Shown: in pieces, positions 1 to 7,548 of the stretch | Position numbering within the stretch: the stretch's first letter is position 1 | Layout of the letters: the number at the start of each line of letters is the position of its first letter | Source of the DNA: a virus | Length of the DNA stretch: 34,912 nt | IMG/VR virus record: IMGVR_UViG_3300037189_009513 | Span: 1-34,912 of that record | Strand: one strand, 5' to 3' | Translations under genes and position numbers: made by a program | The notes under the pieces: model-generated | The model's database searches: none | Seen by the model: only the letters and a program-made list of their open reading frames with translations | Told to the model about the DNA's origin: nothing

Positions 1-2
1 AT

Positions 3-443
3 AGATTTAACACTTTTAATCAAATTGTAACACCACCAACACCTCCTGAACCAAACCCACCAATATTTTTGGTCGAACCAAAGTACACTGTTAGTTCCCC
101 ACCTCTATTGGAATCATATACTATTAAATTAAATCCTGCAGCGGATAAGAGAAAGATATTTAATGCGGAGATGTATTTGTTACAAACATCAAACGCACCT
201 TGTGTTGACACTAACGGATTAGTTGATGTATCGGATAAAATTATAAACGCGGATACATTTACTATGGATTTACAAGAAATATTAGATGAATTTGGATGTA
301 CTACGGGACAACCATCACAAAATTATAAAGGAACTTATAATGCTAAGTTTACAATGTATTCGGCACCAATATTACCAAATGGTGAACGTGATAATACTAG
401 AGAAGATTATTATAGAACATTTCTATTAACCTTTTCTTTTTAA
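3..443 (+). CDS. C-terminal part of an unidentified protein, probably virion structural (5' end outside the window)
   Basis: The frame is open from the first complete codon to the TAA at 441-443, giving 147 residues, so the gene begins upstream of the window. A TTG at 69 could be read as a start, but the open frame before it (R-F-N-T-F-N-Q-I-V-T, then a Pro-rich stretch) makes an internal fragment more likely. The visible part has a short proline-rich linker (about residues 11-21), then a soluble, probably beta-rich domain with two cysteines. It ends in an aromatic tail (TFLLTFSF). No family is recognised. The virion role is inferred only from the neighbouring tail genes and could be wrong. 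Confidence 0.6.
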   Translation, partial: RFNTFNQIVTPPTPPEPNPPIFLVEPKYTVSSPPLLESYTIKLNPAADKRKIFNAEMYLLQTSNAPCVDTNGLVDVSDKIINADTFTMDLQEILDEFGCTTGQPSQNYKGTYNAKFTMYSAPILPNGERDNTREDYYRTFLLTFSF

Positions 444-452
444 GAAGGTAAG

Positions 453-461
453 ATATTTATA
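453..461 (+). promoter_or_regulatory. ATATTTATA motif before the 74-aa gene; overlaps TATAAATA at 458-465
   Basis: ATATTTATA lies 12 nt before the ATG at 474. The overlapping TATAAATA at 458-465 is identical to the T4 late-promoter core recognised by gp55. The same 9-mer precedes the genes starting at 10061, 31491 (minus) and 34045. A late promoter is the favoured reading but is not proven. Confidence 0.45.
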
Positions 462-473
462 AATAAAAGTATT

Positions 474-698
474 ATGAACACAAAAATGATATTAGATAGT
501 TATTTGGGTAAAAATACCAAAACTACAGAAAAAGATATGGGTGACGGGACTAAACAAGTTTGTGACCTTGAGACTGGAGATTGTTATACTGTAAGAATGA
601 AAGACGGTCTTATAGAACGATTTGATAATACGGTTAAAACAAATAAAAAAATCCAAGTTGAAACAACAACAGGAGTTAAACAATTATTAAACGGATAA
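474..698 (+). CDS. Small protein of unknown function (74 aa)
   Basis: An ATG start gives a 74-residue, lysine- and threonine-rich soluble protein with no signal peptide or membrane segment. Its middle reads D-L-E-T-G-D-C-Y-T-V-R, and the two cysteines lie close together (C-D-L-E-T-G-D-C). No family is recognised. It is preceded by a late-promoter-like AT-rich motif and followed after 4 nt by the polyproline protein gene, so the two are probably co-transcribed. Codon use and AT content match the neighbours, which supports a real gene. A virion or assembly role is a guess from position only. Confidence 0.75.
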   Translation: MNTKMILDSYLGKNTKTTEKDMGDGTKQVCDLETGDCYTVRMKDGLIERFDNTVKTNKKIQVETTTGVKQLLNG

Positions 699-702
699 TA
701 CA

Positions 703-1413
703 ATGGGTAGAGTTGATAGTAGAATTTTAAATGAAATTAAAAGATATAGAGAAATAAATGGATATATCTTTGAACAAGACGCGGCGTTACCGCCACCCCC
801 ACCACCTGCAGACCCTGCGGCGGGAGGAGCTTTACCTCCACCTCCAGGTATGGACCCTATGGCGGGAGGACCACCACCACCTCCTGGGGGAGACCCTATG
901 GCAGGTGCAGGAGCACCTCCACCACCACCTGCGGCACCTGTTGATGTTGCTAATGACCCTGACGTTGAGAAACTTGACGATAAAAAAGGTGGTGATAAAA
1001 AAGGTAAAGAACTTGAAATAACTGATTTGGTTAAATCACAAAAAAATGTTGAAACCAAACAAGAAGAATATTTCGATAATTTATTTAAACACCTAACAGA
1101 CTTAGAGTCAAAACTTTCAGACATGGACAACATTATGAATAAGTTAAATGACTTAGAGACGAAAATTGAAAAAATGAGACCTAAAACTCCTGAAGAAAAA
1201 CTTGAATTAAGAAGTTTAGATTCAGGACCATACAATCAAAAACTTAGCGATTTCTTTGACGATAAGATGGATGATATGGAAAAATCGGGTAAGAATGAAT
1301 ATGTATTAACTCAAGATGATGTAGAAAATTATTCATCAGGGGATATTAAAAAAAGTTTTAGAGACTTTGGTTCAGATATACCCGAACCAGACGCTTTCAA
1401 ACAAGTAAGATAA
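703..1413 (+). CDS. Polyproline / coiled-coil protein, probably virion-associated (236 aa)
   Basis: Three parts are visible. Residues 1-27 are a short, possibly helical head. Residues about 28-85 form a low-complexity Pro/Gly/Ala/Met segment with several runs of 4-6 prolines separated by MAGG- and DPMA-type spacers. Residues about 95-236 are highly charged and helical, with a probable coiled coil around 125-165 (L-T-D-L-E-S-K-L-S-D-M-D-N-I-M-N-K-L). The C-terminal third is acidic. No known domain is recognised. The proline tracts could be an extended spacer or a docking arm on a structural or scaffold protein. The gene ends just before a hairpin terminator, so it closes the first operon. A long minus-strand frame over the Pro tract is a compositional shadow. 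Confidence 0.75.
   Translation: MGRVDSRILNEIKRYREINGYIFEQDAALPPPPPPADPAAGGALPPPPGMDPMAGGPPPPPGGDPMAGAGAPPPPPAAPVDVANDPDVEKLDDKKGGDKKGKELEITDLVKSQKNVETKQEEYFDNLFKHLTDLESKLSDMDNIMNKLNDLETKIEKMRPKTPEEKLELRSLDSGPYNQKLSDFFDDKMDDMEKSGKNEYVLTQDDVENYSSGDIKKSFRDFGSDIPEPDAFKQVR
790..960 (+). repeat. Low-complexity polyproline-coding tract
   Basis: CCA/CCT/CCC runs encode repeated PPPP-PPPPPP blocks with short Gly/Ala/Met/Asp spacers. DPMAGG-like units recur (near 853 and 892). The tract is GC-richer than the surrounding DNA and creates long spurious open frames on the other strand. Confidence 0.85.
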
Positions 1414-1414
1414 G

Positions 1415-1449
1415 TTTAAGGTCGATTAATTCGACCTTAAATTTTATTT
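1415..1449 (+). terminator. Rho-independent-type terminator after the polyproline gene
   Basis: A perfect 11-bp stem (1415-1425 TTTAAGGTCGA with 1431-1441 TCGACCTTAAA) has a 5-nt loop and is followed by ATTTTATTT. It starts directly after the stop codon at 1411-1413 and precedes the promoter at 1448, so it separates two transcription units. Confidence 0.85.
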
Positions 1450-1478
1450 GACAAAACCACGGCTGACACTTATACTTG
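1447..1478 (+). promoter_or_regulatory. Host-type promoter for the ssDNA-binding protein gene
   Basis: TTGACA (1448-1453), 17 nt, then TATACT (1471-1476) is a near-perfect sigma70-type pair. The same bases also read TTTG (1447-1450), 20 nt, then TATACTTG (1471-1478), one mismatch from the Bacteroidota -33/-7 consensus TTTG / TAnnTTTG. It lies between a terminator and the SSB start codon at 1507, where an early promoter is expected. Confidence 0.7.
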
Positions 1479-1506
1479 TAATAAACAATAAATAAATATA
1501 TAACTT

Positions 1507-2364
1507 ATGGCGACAAACAGCTTAGACGCAGTACTTGCACAGTACGAAAAATCACAACAAGGTGGTCAATCCTCTACCTCAAAAATGTCTCAAGACGAAA
1601 GGATGAAAAAATACTTTGCGGCAATCCTCAAAGACAATGAAAAACAAGGTCAAAAACGACTTAGAATCTTACCAACAAGCGACGGTACATCACCATTTAA
1701 AGAAGTTTGGTTTCACGAAATCCAAGTAGATGGTAAATGGCAAAAATTCTATGACCCATTAAAGAACGATAATGAACGTTCACCACTTACTGAGGTTTAT
1801 GAAGAATTGATTGCGACTGGTAAAGAAAGTGATAAGAAGTTAGCAACAACCTACAAACCTCGTAAATTTTATATTGTTAAAGTTATCGATAGAGATAACG
1901 AACAAGATGGTGTTAAGTTTTGGAGATTTAAACACAATTATAAAAACGAAGGTATCCTTGATAAAATCATTCCTATTTGGAGAGCTAAAGGTGATATCAC
2001 AGACGCTGAAAAAGGGAGAGATATTATCCTTGAATTGACAAAGGCAAAAACACCAACAGGTGCGGTTTATACAGTAATCCAAACGGTAATGTATGATGAC
2101 CCAACACCAATCCATGAGGTTAAAGAAACTGCGGATTCTTGGGTTAATGATGAATTAACTTGGGAGGATGTATACTCTAAAAAACCTGTGGAATACCTTG
2201 AAGCTATCGCTCGTGGAGAAACTCCAAAATGGGATAGTGATAAAGGTGGATATGTTTACAGTAATTCAGAACAAAGTGAGACTAGTATCGGTGGTACATC
2301 AGAAACACCTAAATACGTAGACCCACAAGTAAATTCTGAAGTAGACGAAGAGTTACCATTCTAA
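1507..2364 (+). CDS. 32: gp32-like single-stranded DNA-binding protein (285 aa)
   Basis: This is probably the replication ssDNA-binding protein of T4 gp32 type, coating single strands for the helicase, polymerase and UvsX. The N-terminus (about 1-30) is basic and Gln/Ser-rich, like a cooperativity arm. A central OB-like core (about 40-205) is rich in aromatics and Lys, e.g. W-F-H-E-I-Q, K-W-Q-K-F-Y-D-P-L-K and K-F-Y-I-V-K-V-I-D-R-D. The C-terminal region (about 240-285) is flexible and acidic and ends D-E-E-L-P-F, like the partner-binding tip of many SSBs. The protein has no cysteine, so the zinc site of T4 gp32 is missing. The gene is monocistronic: it has its own promoter upstream and a strong terminator downstream, fitting high early expression. 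Assignment rests on size, architecture, tail and its UvsX/helicase neighbours. Confidence 0.85.
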   Translation: MATNSLDAVLAQYEKSQQGGQSSTSKMSQDERMKKYFAAILKDNEKQGQKRLRILPTSDGTSPFKEVWFHEIQVDGKWQKFYDPLKNDNERSPLTEVYEELIATGKESDKKLATTYKPRKFYIVKVIDRDNEQDGVKFWRFKHNYKNEGILDKIIPIWRAKGDITDAEKGRDIILELTKAKTPTGAVYTVIQTVMYDDPTPIHEVKETADSWVNDELTWEDVYSKKPVEYLEAIARGETPKWDSDKGGYVYSNSEQSETSIGGTSETPKYVDPQVNSEVDEELPF

Positions 2365-2374
2365 ATTTTTTATA

Positions 2375-2421
2375 AAAGCTTGGACACAAACATAGACATC
2401 GTGTCCAAGCTTTCTTATTTT
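2375..2421 (+). terminator. Strong hairpin terminator after the ssDNA-binding protein gene
   Basis: A perfect 13-bp stem, AAAGCTTGGACAC (2375-2387) with GTGTCCAAGCTTT (2401-2413), has a 13-nt loop and is followed by a T-rich run (CTTATTTTTATT). It sits 10 nt after the SSB stop codon and probably isolates SSB from the genes downstream. Confidence 0.9.
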
Positions 2422-2441
2422 TATTAAAAAAACATTAGAAC

Positions 2442-2666
2442 ATGGACAAAGAAAAAAAAATCACACAAAAAATGTATGACGCTTTATGTAAAAAATATGA
2501 AGCGGAAATGGCGGAATCTGAAACATCATTACTTGTTTATTTCACATCACCTGTTGGTATTGGGGAACACCCACAACATATTGAAGAGATGGATAAATTA
2601 GTTGAAAAAATTGCTAACGCTAAAGACAAACTTGAAACAATTAAAGAATTTTATAAATACAATTAA
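2442..2666 (+). CDS. Small helical protein of unknown function (74 aa)
   Basis: An ATG start gives 74 residues. The N-terminus is charged and helical (K-M-Y-D-A-L-C-K-K-Y-E-A-E-M). A less charged middle follows (S-P-V-G-I-G-E-H-P-Q-H), then a second helix (M-D-K-L-V-E-K-I-A-N-A-K-D-K-L). There is no signal peptide or membrane segment. It lies 2 nt before uvsX, so it is very likely co-transcribed and possibly translationally coupled with the recombinase. The helical-hairpin look and position would fit a small replication or recombination accessory, but no family is recognised. Confidence 0.8.
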   Translation: MDKEKKITQKMYDALCKKYEAEMAESETSLLVYFTSPVGIGEHPQHIEEMDKLVEKIANAKDKLETIKEFYKYN

Positions 2667-2668
2667 TT

Positions 2669-3667
2669 ATGGCAATTAAGAAAACTAAATTCTCCATTGA
2701 CGATATCAAATCTAAGTTTTCCACAAAAACAAAATATAAACCTGAAAGTTATTATAATTGTGGTGAAGCTTTTATGGAGGCGTGTGGATTACCAGGTCCT
2801 ATTAAAGGACATATCAATATGTTTTTAGGTCACTCAAACTCATCTAAAACAACCGCAATGATTTTAGCGGCGGTTGACGCACAAAAACAAGGAGACTTAC
2901 CCGTTTTCATTATTACCGAAAGAAAATGGAATTGGGAACACGCGGTTGAATTAGGTTTGGAGGCCACCCAAAACGAGCTTGGAGAGTGGGACGGTATGTT
3001 CATCTTCAATGACAGTTTTGACTACATCGAACAAGCAACTGACTTTATTAATGATATCTTAGACGCGCAAGAAAAAGGTGAGATACCTTATAATGTACAA
3101 TTCCTATGGGATTCAGTAGGTTCGATACCATGTAAAATGACATACGATGGGAAAGGTGGTAAACAACACAACGCAGCAACATTTGCGGATAAAATTGGTA
3201 TGGGTATTTCTGCGAGAATCTCAAAAACTAAAAAAGAAGATGTTCCATTTTATGCTACTATGATTGTAATTAATCAACCTTGGGTTGAATTACCTGATAA
3301 CCCATTTGGACAACCTGAGATTAAAGCAAAAGGTGGTGAAGCGTTATGGTTAGCATCGGCTTTAGTCTTCCTGTTTGGAAATCAGAAAAAGGCGGGTATC
3401 AATCATATTACCGCAACTAAAAATGGTAGAACAGTTGTTTACGCAACAAGAACTAAAATATCGATTCTAAAAAACCACGTTAATGGTTTATCTTATAAGG
3501 ATGGTAAAATTTTAGCGGTACCACAAGGTTATATTAAAGACGATAAAACCGCGATTGAAAAATACAAAAAAGAATATTCTGACTATTGGAATAAAAAATT
3601 AGGTGGTGAGGGAGAGTTCAAACTTAGTGAGTCTTTCATACCAGTTGAAGAGGAAGAAGAATATTGA
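2669..3667 (+). CDS. uvsX: UvsX-type RecA-like recombinase (332 aa)
   Basis: This is a RecA/UvsX-family strand-exchange ATPase for recombination-dependent replication and repair. The phosphate-binding loop G-H-S-N-S-S-K-T (54-61) follows a beta strand (N-M-F-L). It lacks the second Gly of the standard Walker A, as T4 UvsX also does (GPSKSFKS). The segment F-L-W-D-S-V-G-S (about 145-152) matches the Walker B strand of T4 UvsX (VVFIDSLGN). The segment M-I-V-I-N-Q-P-W (about 199-206) matches the ADP/DNA-sensing strand that ends in N-Q or N-H in the family. K-A-K-G-G-E-A-L-W (about 218-226) fits the region before the loop-2 strand. The C-terminus is acidic (V-E-E-E-E-E-Y), as in T4 UvsX. The gene overlaps the nuclease frame downstream by 4 nt. 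No UvsY mediator is visible in this window. Confidence 0.9.
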   Translation: MAIKKTKFSIDDIKSKFSTKTKYKPESYYNCGEAFMEACGLPGPIKGHINMFLGHSNSSKTTAMILAAVDAQKQGDLPVFIITERKWNWEHAVELGLEATQNELGEWDGMFIFNDSFDYIEQATDFINDILDAQEKGEIPYNVQFLWDSVGSIPCKMTYDGKGGKQHNAATFADKIGMGISARISKTKKEDVPFYATMIVINQPWVELPDNPFGQPEIKAKGGEALWLASALVFLFGNQKKAGINHITATKNGRTVVYATRTKISILKNHVNGLSYKDGKILAVPQGYIKDDKTAIEKYKKEYSDYWNKKLGGEGEFKLSESFIPVEEEEEY

Positions 3668-4701
3668 TTGTCGAACCATTTAATGGTAAAAAAGTGATAA
3701 AAACATTATTAGTAGATGGGAATAACCTCCTAAAAATAGGATTCTATGGGGTAAAAGATTTTTACCACGAAGGTAAACATGTTGGAGGGATATGGCATTT
3801 CTTAAATACTGTTAGACGTTTTATTGAAGAACAAAATTTTGACAAAGTTGTAGTATTTTGGGATGGAGAAGAAAACTCAGTAAGTAGAAAGATTCTCTAT
3901 CCAAAGTACAAAGAAAATCGTACTGTTGAAGTTAATGAACAAAAAGTAACCTCGTTCCAAGAACAAAAGGAGCGAGTTAAACAATATTTGGAAGAGATGT
4001 TTGTAAGACAAATCAACATCACTAACAATGAGGCGGATGATTTAATTGCTTACTATTGTCAAATTTCGGAAAATGAAATTAAAACTATTTTTTCATCAGA
4101 TAAAGACCTCACACAACTTATCTCGGATAAAGTAAGTATCTACTCACCATCCGCTAAACAATCTTATAAGTTAGGAGATAATATCAAACTACATGATATT
4201 GAAGTACCACACTCAAATGTGAGAACTTGTAAAATATTTATGGGTGATAAATCAGATAACATCGATGGAATTTATTACTTAGGTGAAAAGACTTTTGTGA
4301 AGTTATTTCCTGAGGTACTTGACAAGACCATATCTGTTACCGATATTTTAACAAAGGCTGAAATCTTATTAAAAGAAGATAAAGATAACACAGTCCTTAA
4401 GAATCTTTTAACGGGTAAAACAAAAACAGGAATTTACGGTAACGAATTTTTTGAAATTAATGAAAAAATTGTCGATTTATCAAACCCACTTATTACCGAT
4501 GAAGGTAAAGAAATCGTTGAATTGTATTATACTGAAACACTAGACCCTGATGGTAGAGGTCATAGGAATGTTATACGAATGATGATGGAAGATGGGTTCT
4601 TTAAATACCTACCAAAAGGAGATAATAATTGGGTAAATTTCTTAACCCCTTTTTTAAAATTAACAAGAAAAGAAAAGAAAAAATTTAAAACAAACAAATA
4701 A
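3664..4701 (+). CDS. 5'-3' exonuclease / flap endonuclease, T4 RNase H type (345 aa)
   Basis: This is a FEN/PIN-like metal-dependent nuclease that would remove RNA primers and 5' flaps. The acidic cluster is intact: D18 (V-D-G-N-N), the D of F-W-D-G-E-E (about 67), E-A-D-D (about 123-126), S-S-D-K-D-L (D near 147 and 149) and G-D-K-S-D-N (D195, D198), followed by a helix-hairpin-helix-like segment. The TTG start at 3664 overlaps the uvsX stop as TTGA and is preceded by a purine-rich stretch (AGGAAGAAGA), which suggests translational coupling. A GTG at 3694 (V-I-K-T-L-L-V-D-G) is a credible alternative start. The C-terminus is very basic (R-K-E-K-K-K-F-K-T-N-K), suiting DNA or protein contact. 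Confidence 0.87.
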   Translation: MIVEPFNGKKVIKTLLVDGNNLLKIGFYGVKDFYHEGKHVGGIWHFLNTVRRFIEEQNFDKVVVFWDGEENSVSRKILYPKYKENRTVEVNEQKVTSFQEQKERVKQYLEEMFVRQINITNNEADDLIAYYCQISENEIKTIFSSDKDLTQLISDKVSIYSPSAKQSYKLGDNIKLHDIEVPHSNVRTCKIFMGDKSDNIDGIYYLGEKTFVKLFPEVLDKTISVTDILTKAEILLKEDKDNTVLKNLLTGKTKTGIYGNEFFEINEKIVDLSNPLITDEGKEIVELYYTETLDPDGRGHRNVIRMMMEDGFFKYLPKGDNNWVNFLTPFLKLTRKEKKKFKTNK

Positions 4702-4708
4702 AGTGAAT

Positions 4709-5161
4709 ATGAAAGACCAAGAAACAACAAAGCTTGAATTTTTGATGATGGTAAATGATAACATCATTGTACAAAGGTTTTTTAATGTTAGAGATTTTAA
4801 CCCTAACGCTAAAAATTCTTTTAATCTTTATGAATACCTTTCTGATTTTAAGGATGGGTTAGAAAGAGAATTAAAGATGAAAACCGTTACATATATGTTG
4901 GACAACACATACGAGATTATGAGTAACCCTAATGTACTTGAAACATCAAATACTGAGGGTCCTGAGAATTTTAACATTTTTATTAGGTCTGGAGATACGA
5001 CAATTTGTCATAGACAATTTGATGCTAAAGTATACCCGCCTAAAATAAGATATACCGTAGACATACGTCCGCACATAAAAAGTGTACTTTCCACTTTGAC
5101 TGACATTTTTTCATCAAGAAAATTAACTTATGACTATGTTGGAGTTAGTCTAAAGGGGTAA
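4709..5161 (+). CDS. Unknown protein between nuclease and helicase (150-152 aa)
   Basis: The frame can start at GTG 4703, 1 nt after the nuclease stop, or at ATG 4709. ATG is chosen because it is the usual start here. The protein is soluble and mixed alpha/beta. It has a Phe/Asn-rich N-terminal half (V-Q-R-F-F-N-V-R-D-F-N-P-N-A), a central acidic part and a C-terminal half with K-V-Y-P-P-K-I-R-Y-T-V-D-I-R-P. No catalytic motif or known domain is recognised. Its place inside the replication operon suggests a replication-linked accessory, but nothing in the sequence proves it. Confidence 0.8.
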   Translation: MKDQETTKLEFLMMVNDNIIVQRFFNVRDFNPNAKNSFNLYEYLSDFKDGLERELKMKTVTYMLDNTYEIMSNPNVLETSNTEGPENFNIFIRSGDTTICHRQFDAKVYPPKIRYTVDIRPHIKSVLSTLTDIFSSRKLTYDYVGVSLKG

Positions 5162-5189
5162 TATTTATTTAAAACAAAGAAGAAAAAAT

Positions 5190-6569
5190 ATGGCGTCGAA
5201 CAAAAATTTTGATTATTTAGGTAGTACATTTCAGATTCAATTATTAAACCAAATCGTTATTGATAAGGAGTTCGCAAGAACAATAATTGACGTAATTGAA
5301 CCAAATTATTTTGAAAATAAGTACTTTAAATTAATCATCCAAATGATTATGGAGTATTATTTAAAATACGAACATGTCCCTACGTTTGACACTTTAGAAC
5401 AAATTACAAAATCAGAATTCCAACAAGAAATGGCATCTAAAATTATTTTAGATACTTTAACAAAAGTTAAAGAAGCTCCTCTTGAGGGTAGTGATTTTGT
5501 ACAGGAAAAAGCTTTAAAATTCTGTAAACAACAAGAGTTACAAAAGGCGATTACTAAAGCACAAAAAGTAATTGACGGTGGTGAATTTGAAAACTACGAC
5601 AAGTTAGAAACTTTAGTTAGAGAAGCCTTGCAAGTTGGTGAAAGAGAAGATGGTATGGCTGACGTGTTCTTTAATTTAGAAGATGTTCTAAATGAAGATT
5701 ATAGACACCCAATCCCAATGGGAATACCAGGAATCGATAGACTTTTAAAGGGTGGTTTGGCTAAAGGTGAAATTGGGGTTGTATTAGCACCAACAGGTGT
5801 AGGTAAATCAACGTTACTGACAAAAATTGCAAACCACGCATTTAATTTAGGTTATAATGTTTTACAAATATTTTTTGAGGACAACCCAAAAATTATCCAA
5901 AGAAAACATTTTACACTATGGACAAAAATCCACCCTGACGAACTTTCGGATAAGAAAGAAACTGTTATGACAAAAGTTAAAGAAATCAAAGAAACTATGT
6001 CAAACAGATTAATTTTAAAAAAGTTACCGTCAGACACTATGACTATGTTACAAATCAAAAATCAAGTTAGAAAGATGGCGGCTGATGGTATCAAAATAGA
6101 CATGGTATTATTAGATTATATTGATTGTGTTGTTCCTGATAAAAACTTAGGTGACGAATGGAAATCTGAAGGTTCGGTTATGAGAGCATTTGAAGCGATG
6201 TGTCATGAAATGGATATTGTAGGATGGACGGCGACTCAAGGTAATAGAAGTTCTATATCCTCTGAAGTTGTTACTACAGACCAAATGGGAGGGTCTATAA
6301 AGAAAGCTCAAGTAGGTCACGTTATCATTTCAGTGGCTAAAAGTTTACAACAAAAAGAAATGAAATTGGCAACTATTGCTATCACAAAGTCTAGAATTGG
6401 TGATGACGGTGTCGTATTTGAAAATTGTAAATTCGATAACGGTATGTTAGAAATTGATACAGAATCATCCGTTACTTTCTTAGGACTTGAAGAACAAAAA
6501 GAAGAGAATAACAGGCAGAGAATTAAAGACCTGTTAGACAAAAGAAAACAAAGAGAAGACAAAAATTAA
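5190..6569 (+). CDS. 41: Replicative DNA helicase, gp41/DnaB family (459 aa)
   Basis: This is a hexameric 5'-3' replicative helicase of the DnaB/gp41 superfamily 4. Residues about 1-150 form the N-terminal helical domain. The RecA-like motor starts near 175 with G-I-P-G-I-D-R-L-L-K-G-G-L. Walker A is A-P-T-G-V-G-K-S-T (200-208, K206). The H1a-type acidic strand is Q-I-F-F-E-D-N. Walker B is M-V-L-L-D-Y-I-D (about 304-311). The motif with the sensor Gln is W-T-A-T-Q-G-N-R (about 345-352), and a candidate arginine finger lies in T-K-S-R-I-G-D-D-G. The C-terminus is a charged tail. All key residues are present, so it should be active. No primase gene is seen in the window. The start follows a purine-rich leader without a clear Shine-Dalgarno site. 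Confidence 0.94.
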   Translation: MASNKNFDYLGSTFQIQLLNQIVIDKEFARTIIDVIEPNYFENKYFKLIIQMIMEYYLKYEHVPTFDTLEQITKSEFQQEMASKIILDTLTKVKEAPLEGSDFVQEKALKFCKQQELQKAITKAQKVIDGGEFENYDKLETLVREALQVGEREDGMADVFFNLEDVLNEDYRHPIPMGIPGIDRLLKGGLAKGEIGVVLAPTGVGKSTLLTKIANHAFNLGYNVLQIFFEDNPKIIQRKHFTLWTKIHPDELSDKKETVMTKVKEIKETMSNRLILKKLPSDTMTMLQIKNQVRKMAADGIKIDMVLLDYIDCVVPDKNLGDEWKSEGSVMRAFEAMCHEMDIVGWTATQGNRSSISSEVVTTDQMGGSIKKAQVGHVIISVAKSLQQKEMKLATIAITKSRIGDDGVVFENCKFDNGMLEIDTESSVTFLGLEEQKEENNRQRIKDLLDKRKQREDKN

Positions 6570-6578
6570 AAAAAAATT

Positions 6579-7529
6579 ATGAACGAGAACATATTAAAGG
6601 AGAACCCTAATAGGTTTGTTATCTTCCCAATCGAACACAACGATATATGGGAATATTACAAAATGCACCAAGCAGCGTTTTGGACGGCTGAAGAAGTTGA
6701 TTTAACCAATGACATTAGGGATTGGGAAAATTTATCAGATAATGAGAAGTATTTTGTTAAGAATGTATTGTCTTTCTTTGCAGCTTCTGACGGAATTGTT
6801 AATGAAAATTTAGCGGAAAATTTCTACAAAGAAGTACAATACCCTGAAGCAAAATTTTTCTACGGGTTTCAGTTAATGATGGAGAACATACATTCGTTAA
6901 TGTATTCGTTATTAATTGATACCTACATCTCAAACCCAAACGAGAAAGACGAGTGTTTTAACGCTATCGATAGATTACCCGCAGTTCAGAAAAAGGCGAA
7001 GTGGGCTCTTGAATGGATAGAAAATTCATCTTTCCAAGAAAGGTTGGTCGCATTTGCTGCGGTTGAAGGTATTTTCTTTTCAGGTTCATTCTGTTCTATA
7101 TTTTGGATGAAATCACGAGGTATCATGCAAGGATTGTGTAATGCTAACTCATTAATCTTTAAAGATGAAAACCTACACTGTGATTTTGCAATTCATTTGT
7201 TAAATAATCATTGTGAGAATAAACCATCAGAAAAAAGAATTAAAGAAATTCTACTTTCAGCGTTAGAAATTGAAAAAGAATTTATTACTGAATCATTACC
7301 CGTTTCTTTAATTGGGATGAATTCAAATTTGATGAAACAATATCTTGAATTTGTTGTGGATGGTTTATTAATTAAATTAGGTTGTAAAAAACACTTCAAT
7401 GTTGAACAACCATTCAAATTTATGGAGCAAATTGCCGTAGAAACTAAAGGTAATTTCTTCGAGTCTAGAACGGTTGAGTATCAAAAAGCTAAGCTTAATG
7501 AAACTATCTCCTTTACAGATGATTTTTAA
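6579..7529 (+). CDS. nrdB: Ribonucleotide reductase class I, small (beta) subunit (316 aa)
   Basis: This is the diiron-tyrosyl radical subunit that generates the radical used by NrdA to make dNTPs. All ligands are visible: D71 (S-D-G-I-V), E102 and H105 (M-E-N-I-H-S), E163 (V-E-G-I-F-F) and E197/H200 (D-E-N-L-H-C), with the radical Y109 (L-M-Y-S-L-L). The segment M-E-N-I-H-S[10 protein letters not shown] is the version found in eukaryotic R2 and related bacterial and viral proteins, not the E. coli or T4 one. The C-terminal S-F-T-D-D-F resembles the short tail that docks on the large subunit in R2 proteins of the eukaryotic type. The gene lies 9 nt after the helicase and 19 nt before nrdA, in one transcription unit. 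Length is normal, with no sign of truncation or intron. Confidence 0.97.
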   Translation: MNENILKENPNRFVIFPIEHNDIWEYYKMHQAAFWTAEEVDLTNDIRDWENLSDNEKYFVKNVLSFFAASDGIVNENLAENFYKEVQYPEAKFFYGFQLMMENIHSLMYSLLIDTYISNPNEKDECFNAIDRLPAVQKKAKWALEWIENSSFQERLVAFAAVEGIFFSGSFCSIFWMKSRGIMQGLCNANSLIFKDENLHCDFAIHLLNNHCENKPSEKRIKEILLSALEIEKEFITESLPVSLIGMNSNLMKQYLEFVVDGLLIKLGCKKHFNVEQPFKFMEQIAVETKGNFFESRTVEYQKAKLNETISFTDDF

Positions 7530-7548
7530 TTATTTATTTTAATAGAAT

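Noticed and set aside
428-450. Imperfect hairpin at the end of the first partial gene (ACCTTTTCTT with AAGAAGGT)
   Set aside because: The pairing needs a two-base bulge and there is no T-run after it; too weak for a terminator call.
687-1235. 182-aa minus-strand open frame over the polyproline gene
   Set aside because: It is the complement of the Pro/Gly codon tract, has Gly/Pro low-complexity sequence, and lies wholly over a better plus-strand gene.
4703-4711. GTG at 4703 as start of the unknown replication-operon gene
   Set aside because: ATG at 4709 is in frame two codons later and ATG is the usual start here; GTG is kept as an alternative.
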